Positions 5,048-8,021 of a stretch of 8,021 bases of DNA are shown here, piece after piece. The stretch's first letter is position 1. Each line of letters starts with the position of its first letter. The notes beneath the pieces are model-generated. The model did not search any database. It was not told the DNA's origin and saw only the letters and a program-made list of their open reading frames with translations. The stretch covers positions 1 through 8,021 of the forward strand of contig JAILHZ010000025.1 in assembly GCA_024695545.1 (NCBI GenBank). Reading direction: 5' to 3'. The stretch is from Clostridiales bacterium. GTDB taxonomy: Bacteria > Bacillota_A > Clostridia > Saccharofermentanales > Saccharofermentanaceae. A program made the translations under genes and the position numbers.

Positions 5048-5931
5048 GCAAGTTCCTTTCCGGTCAGCAGGCGATAGCACTCTCTGTACTTCTCGGCTGT
5101 CTTGTTGATGATCTCCTCCGGAAGTGTCGGAGCCGGATAGGTCTTATCCCAGTCCAGTGTCTCCAGCCACTCACGCAGATACTGCTTGTCGAAGCTCTTC
5201 TGTGCACGGCCCGGCTCGTAATCGGCAAGATCCCAGAAACGGGAGGAGTCAGGTGTGAACATCTCGTCGGCAACTACAAGCTTGCCGTCGATCTTACCGA
5301 ACTCGAACTTGGTATCGGCAAGGATCAGGCCGCGGGTAAGTGCATACTCGGAAACCTTGGTGTAGAGAGCGAGAGCTGCGTCCTTCAGTGCTTTTGCATC
5401 TTCCTCACCGAGAAGATCGATGAGCTGCTCGTAGGTGATGTTGATATCGTGGCCTTCGTCTGCCTTCGTGGAAGGAGTGAAGAGCGGCTCAGGGAGCTTG
5501 TCACCCTGGCGCAGGCCCTCCGGCATCTTCATGCCGCCGACGGTGCCGTTTGCCTTGTACTCCTTAAGAGCAGAACCCTCGAGGTAACCACGGACGATGC
5601 ACTCTGCAGGAAGCATGTTGACCTTCTTGACCAGCATGGAGCGGCCGCGGAGCTCTTCCTCGTACTTACTAAGGCCCATCGGGTATTCCTTCGGATCAGT
5701 GGTGATAACATGGTTCGGGATCACGTCCTTCGTAAAATCAAACCAGAATGCGGAGATCGAGCTTAATACCTTGCCCTTGTCCGGGATGCATTCGTCGAAT
5801 ACTACGTCAAATGCGGAGATACGGTCGGTAACGACCATCAGGAGGGAGTCTCCCAGATCGTAAACGTTTCTTACCTTACCCTTGACGAATACCGGTAAAT
5901 CAATGAAATCTGTGTCTCTTAATGTTGCCAT
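5044..5931 (-). CDS. purC: Phosphoribosylaminoimidazole-succinocarboxamide (SAICAR) synthase
   Basis: PurC joins CAIR and aspartate with ATP to form SAICAR in purine synthesis; PurB then releases AICAR. The 295-residue protein is the longer form (about 290-300, like yeast Ade1), not the 235-240-residue form of Bacillus. It shows the ATP-binding GKVRNVYDLGD (18-28), VVTDRISAFDV (33-43), the LPAECIVRGYLEGSALKEY signature (108-126), FTPSTKADEGHD (151-162), LADTKFEFG (204-212) and SRFWDLADYEPG (230-241). The frame is open upstream to an ATG at 5985, but the ATG at 5931 has GAGGA 7 bases before it and gives the MATLRDTDF start, so it was chosen. It lies within the his operon: its product leads to AICAR, the same compound HisF releases as by-product, and its stop overlaps the hisH start. 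Confidence 0.97.
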   Translation of the reverse strand: MATLRDTDFIDLPVFVKGKVRNVYDLGDSLLMVVTDRISAFDVVFDECIPDKGKVLSSISAFWFDFTKDVIPNHVITTDPKEYPMGLSKYEEELRGRSMLVKKVNMLPAECIVRGYLEGSALKEYKANGTVGGMKMPEGLRQGDKLPEPLFTPSTKADEGHDINITYEQLIDLLGEEDAKALKDAALALYTKVSEYALTRGLILADTKFEFGKIDGKLVVADEMFTPDSSRFWDLADYEPGRAQKSFDKQYLREWLETLDWDKTYPAPTLPEEIINKTAEKYRECYRLLTGKELA

Positions 5932-5969
5932 GTTTATATCCTCACTTTTCAATAAAATACTTGTCTGTT

Positions 5970-5997
5970 CCGGCGCGAAAAGCACTCGCCCCGCCGC
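5970..5997 (-). other. GC-rich hairpin between the unknown ORF and purC
   Basis: Right after the stop codon of the upstream gene the minus strand can pair CGGCG with CGCCG (outer) and CGA with TCG (inner), leaving GTGCTTT in the loop and GGG bulged. The loop contains the AGTGCTTTT motif seen in two other gaps. No T-run follows the outer stem, so termination is unlikely. Confidence 0.4.
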
Positions 5998-6432
5998 TTA
6001 TATGTCCCCGTACTCCTCTTCTTCGGTAACTCCTCCGAAGATTTCTCCGAGAACCTCCATGTTGTCGAACTCATCGACGAACATGCTGACTTCTTTCTCA
6101 ATACCGCTGGCCACGATGCCGACGACCATATCCAGTGCGACACCGTCATCCGTCATCTCCGCATAGCAGCGGAGCACCGCGATCTCTGCGGGGCGGAGCT
6201 CGATCCTGGACTCACCGTCCACGGTCAGGTCCGAATCCTTCGAGGACAGAAGATCACAGATGTCCTGTCCCTTATCGTTCAGCCACTCGATCCTCTGCTT
6301 GAGTTCGACAGTCCTCTTCAGGAATTCCAGTTCGTTCTTCGCCTGGGCGTAGACGGTGACCTTCTCATCCAGAATATCGGCCGGCACCTCCCACGCTTCG
6401 AAGTCTTCGTTAAACGGGTACTTCTCCAGCAT
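5998..6432 (-). CDS. Acidic protein of unknown function in the his operon
   Basis: I do not recognise this 144-residue protein. It starts MLEKYPFNEDFEAWEVPADI. Residues about 22-60 look helical and rich in charged residues (KNELEFLKRTVELKQRIEWL) and may form a coiled coil. After a turn with SSKDSDLTVDGESRIELRP, a second part (81-135) is mixed, with VALDMVVGIVASGIEKEVSM, and the C-terminus is very acidic (GGVTEEEEYGDI). No signal peptide or membrane segment is evident, nor any metal-ligand motif, so it is likely a soluble cytoplasmic protein. It starts 2 bases after the hisB stop, with AAGGGAG in the end of hisB, so it is translated as part of the operon. It carries no feature of hisA or another missing his enzyme. 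Real gene: likely; function: unknown. Confidence 0.85.
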   Translation of the reverse strand: MLEKYPFNEDFEAWEVPADILDEKVTVYAQAKNELEFLKRTVELKQRIEWLNDKGQDICDLLSSKDSDLTVDGESRIELRPAEIAVLRCYAEMTDDGVALDMVVGIVASGIEKEVSMFVDEFDNMEVLGEIFGGVTEEEEYGDI

Positions 6433-6434
6433 GC

Positions 6435-7025
6435 TCAGAGTACTCCCTTCGTGGAAGGGATCTGGTCCTTGAACTTCTCATCGATATCGATCGCGATACG
6501 GAGCGCTCTTGCGAAAGCCTTGAACATCGCCTCGATCTTGTGGTGGTCATTCGCGCCGTATTCGCACTTGAGGTGCAGTGTCAGTCCTGCGTTAAAGGAG
6601 ACGGCACGGAAGAACTCTTCTACAAGCTCGGTCGCGAATTCACCGACATACTCGCCGCCGAATTCTGCCTGAAGTACCAGGAACGGTCTTCCGGAGATAT
6701 CCAGGGAGCACTGGGCCAGCGCCTCATCCATCGGGATGGAAGCAAAGCCGTAGCGGTTGATGCCGCGCTTCTCGCCAAGTGCCTCACCGAGCATCTTGCC
6801 GATCACGATACCGATATCCTCGGTCGTGTGGTGTCCGTCAACATTGAGGTCACCATCGCATCGGATACTCAGATCCATGCCGCTGTGACGAGCCAGGAGA
6901 TCAAGCATGTGGTCGAGGAAACCGATGCCGGTCGTAATATCGCTTACACCCTTACCATCGAGTTCCAGAGAACCCTTGATCTTCGTCTCTTTCGTGTTTC
7001 TTTCCTGTGATGCAGCTCTGCTCAT
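6435..7025 (-). CDS. hisB: Imidazoleglycerol-phosphate dehydratase
   Basis: HisB (IGPD) dehydrates IGP to imidazole acetol phosphate, a cytoplasmic step whose product HisC uses. This is the single-domain form with 196 residues, lacking the histidinol-phosphatase domain of the enterobacterial fusion. It shows the internally duplicated metal-binding pattern: GFLDHMLDLLARH (35-47) and DGHHTTEDIGI (63-73) in the first half, then GANDHHKIEAMFKAFARALR (157-176) in the second. The C-terminus IPSTKGVL is also typical. The ATG overlaps the hisC stop codon as ATGA, indicating translational coupling, and GGGAGG lies 9 bases upstream within hisC. A 2-base gap leads to the unknown protein. Confidence 0.97.
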   Translation of the reverse strand: MSRAASQERNTKETKIKGSLELDGKGVSDITTGIGFLDHMLDLLARHSGMDLSIRCDGDLNVDGHHTTEDIGIVIGKMLGEALGEKRGINRYGFASIPMDEALAQCSLDISGRPFLVLQAEFGGEYVGEFATELVEEFFRAVSFNAGLTLHLKCEYGANDHHKIEAMFKAFARALRIAIDIDEKFKDQIPSTKGVL

Positions 7026-8021
7026 GCGTCTTTTCCTCCCGCGATCTCGTCGATCGCCTTAAGTAAAGCATCCATCTCCTCATCCGTACCCACGGTGATG
7101 CGGAGATATCCGCTGATCCTCGGCTTATTAAAATACCTTACCAGTATACCTTTCCCGCGCAGTTTTGTGTAGATGGCTTCTGCCGTCATATCCTTCGGCG
7201 CAGCGAAAAGGAAGTTCGTCTTCGATTCCGGCACGGTCCAGCCTCGCGTGCGGAGTTCATCCGCGATACGGTCGCGGGTCGCGCAGATCTTCCTGACGTT
7301 CTCCATGACCCACGCATCGTCCGCGATCGCAACTGCAGCGATCTTCTGGGCGATACAGTCTACCGGGTAGGAATTGAAGGAGTCTCTGATCCTGCAGAGT
7401 CCCTCGATCAGTTCCGGATCACCGACGGCAAATCCGAGACGGAGTCCAGCCAGCGAGTGCGACTTACTGAGAGTGCCGGTTACCAGAAGGTTCTTATACT
7501 TCGGAAGGAGCGATCTTGCCGTCACTCCGGAAAAAGCGGCGTACGCCTCATCCACGAGCACCACATGATCCGGATTCGCCTGAAGGATCTTCTCGACATC
7601 GGAAAGATCGAGAAGGATCGATGTCGGTGCATTCGGATTGGCAAAAGCAACTCCGCCGCCCTTTTCTTTACAGAAAGCGTCTACATCGATGCTGAAGTCT
7701 TCCCGGAGCGGGATCTTCTTCAGCGGGATGCTGTAAAGATCCGCATACACGGGATAAAAGCTATAGGAGATATCCGGGACCAGAAGCGGCGCGGCATTCT
7801 CACCGGATTCGAAGAAGGCCTGAAATGAAAATGCCAGGACTTCGTCGGAACCGTTTCCGCAGAAGACCTGCTCAGGAGTTACTCCCAGAACTTTCGCAAG
7901 TTCCTCGCGTACGACCCGGGAACTGGTCTCCGGGTATCTGGCGAGAAGCGGTATATCCACATCTTCTAAGACCTTACGGACCTTGGGAGAAGCCGGATAC
8001 GGATTCTCATTTGTATTCAGT
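7022..8021 (-). CDS. hisC: Histidinol-phosphate aminotransferase (5' end outside window)
   Basis: HisC, a class I/II PLP aminotransferase, transfers an amino group from glutamate to imidazole acetol phosphate, giving histidinol phosphate. The window holds 332 residues read from base 8020, starting LNTNENPYPASPKVRKVLED, which is the conserved substrate-binding N-terminus. The family length of about 350-370 implies that some 20-30 residues lie beyond the right edge. Key features are RYPETSSRVVREELA, CGNGSDEVLAF, FANPNAPTS, DEAYAAF with the PLP-pairing Asp, SKSHSLAGLRLGF with the Schiff-base Lys, and the C-terminal YLRITVGT with the Arg that holds the substrate. A GTG at 7960 could pass for a start, but homology clearly continues upstream. 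Its stop overlaps the hisB start. Confidence 0.96.
   Translation of the reverse strand, partial: LNTNENPYPASPKVRKVLEDVDIPLLARYPETSSRVVREELAKVLGVTPEQVFCGNGSDEVLAFSFQAFFESGENAAPLLVPDISYSFYPVYADLYSIPLKKIPLREDFSIDVDAFCKEKGGGVAFANPNAPTSILLDLSDVEKILQANPDHVVLVDEAYAAFSGVTARSLLPKYKNLLVTGTLSKSHSLAGLRLGFAVGDPELIEGLCRIRDSFNSYPVDCIAQKIAAVAIADDAWVMENVRKICATRDRIADELRTRGWTVPESKTNFLFAAPKDMTAEAIYTKLRGKGILVRYFNKPRISGYLRITVGTDEEMDALLKAIDEIAGGKDA

Noticed and set aside
5048..5080. Upstream ATG for hisH inside purC
   Set aside because: The 11 added residues match nothing, and the ATG at 5047 gives the standard MIAIIDYG start with ribosome site and ATGA overlap.
5932..5985. Upstream ATG for purC, adding 18 residues
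   Set aside because: The frame is merely open through the gap; the ATG at 5931 has the ribosome site and the usual N-terminus.
1..8021. CRISPR array, insertion sequence, defence or phage genes
   Set aside because: No spaced direct repeats, transposase, integrase or long terminal inverted repeats are visible; all genes are housekeeping or biosynthetic apart from one unknown protein.

Overview
The window comes from a Bacillota (Firmicutes) genome, most likely a clostridial lineage of medium GC. The evidence is the gene order rpmG-secE-nusG-rplK-rplA followed by an L10-type leader, the short single-span SecE type, purine-rich Shine-Dalgarno sites before almost every gene, and a single-domain HisB. 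The genus cannot be named from the sequence alone. All ten protein genes lie on the minus strand, so transcription runs from the right edge to the left edge.

Right part (about 8021 down to 2835): the downstream half of a histidine operon, in transcription order hisC (5' end outside the window), hisB, an unrecognised 144-residue acidic protein, purC, hisH, a fused hisF-hisI, and hisE. hisC/hisB and purC/hisH overlap by ATGA, and hisB and the unknown ORF are 2 bases apart, so translation is probably coupled. The enzymes cover HisE and HisI (early steps on PR-ATP and PR-AMP), HisH plus HisF (imidazole ring closure, releasing AICAR), HisB (dehydration) and HisC (transamination). PurC is a purine enzyme that makes SAICAR, the direct precursor of AICAR, so the operon joins two routes that meet at AICAR. 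hisA, often found between hisH and hisF, is not there. The operon ends at an intrinsic terminator at about 2762-2795.

Left part (about 2721 down to 1): a sigma-A-type promoter (TTGACA, 17-base spacer, TAACAT) starts a translation and secretion operon: rpmG (L33, too short for a 60-residue ORF cutoff), secE, nusG, rplK and rplA. The first 110 bases carry what looks like an L10 ribosomal-protein leader on the minus strand, which would control rplJ-rplL just outside the window.

This is mostly a housekeeping region and no wholly new system is evident. The points worth a second look are the HisF-HisI fusion with a roughly 29-residue acidic insertion in the HisF part, the Ser/Glu/Ala-rich tail on SecE, purC translationally coupled to hisH, the unknown protein inside the his operon, and hairpins in most intergenic gaps, three of which share the 9-mer AGTGCTTTT. 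No gene-free stretch exceeds 300 bases; the longest, 2599-2834, holds the terminator, the promoter and the rpmG leader.
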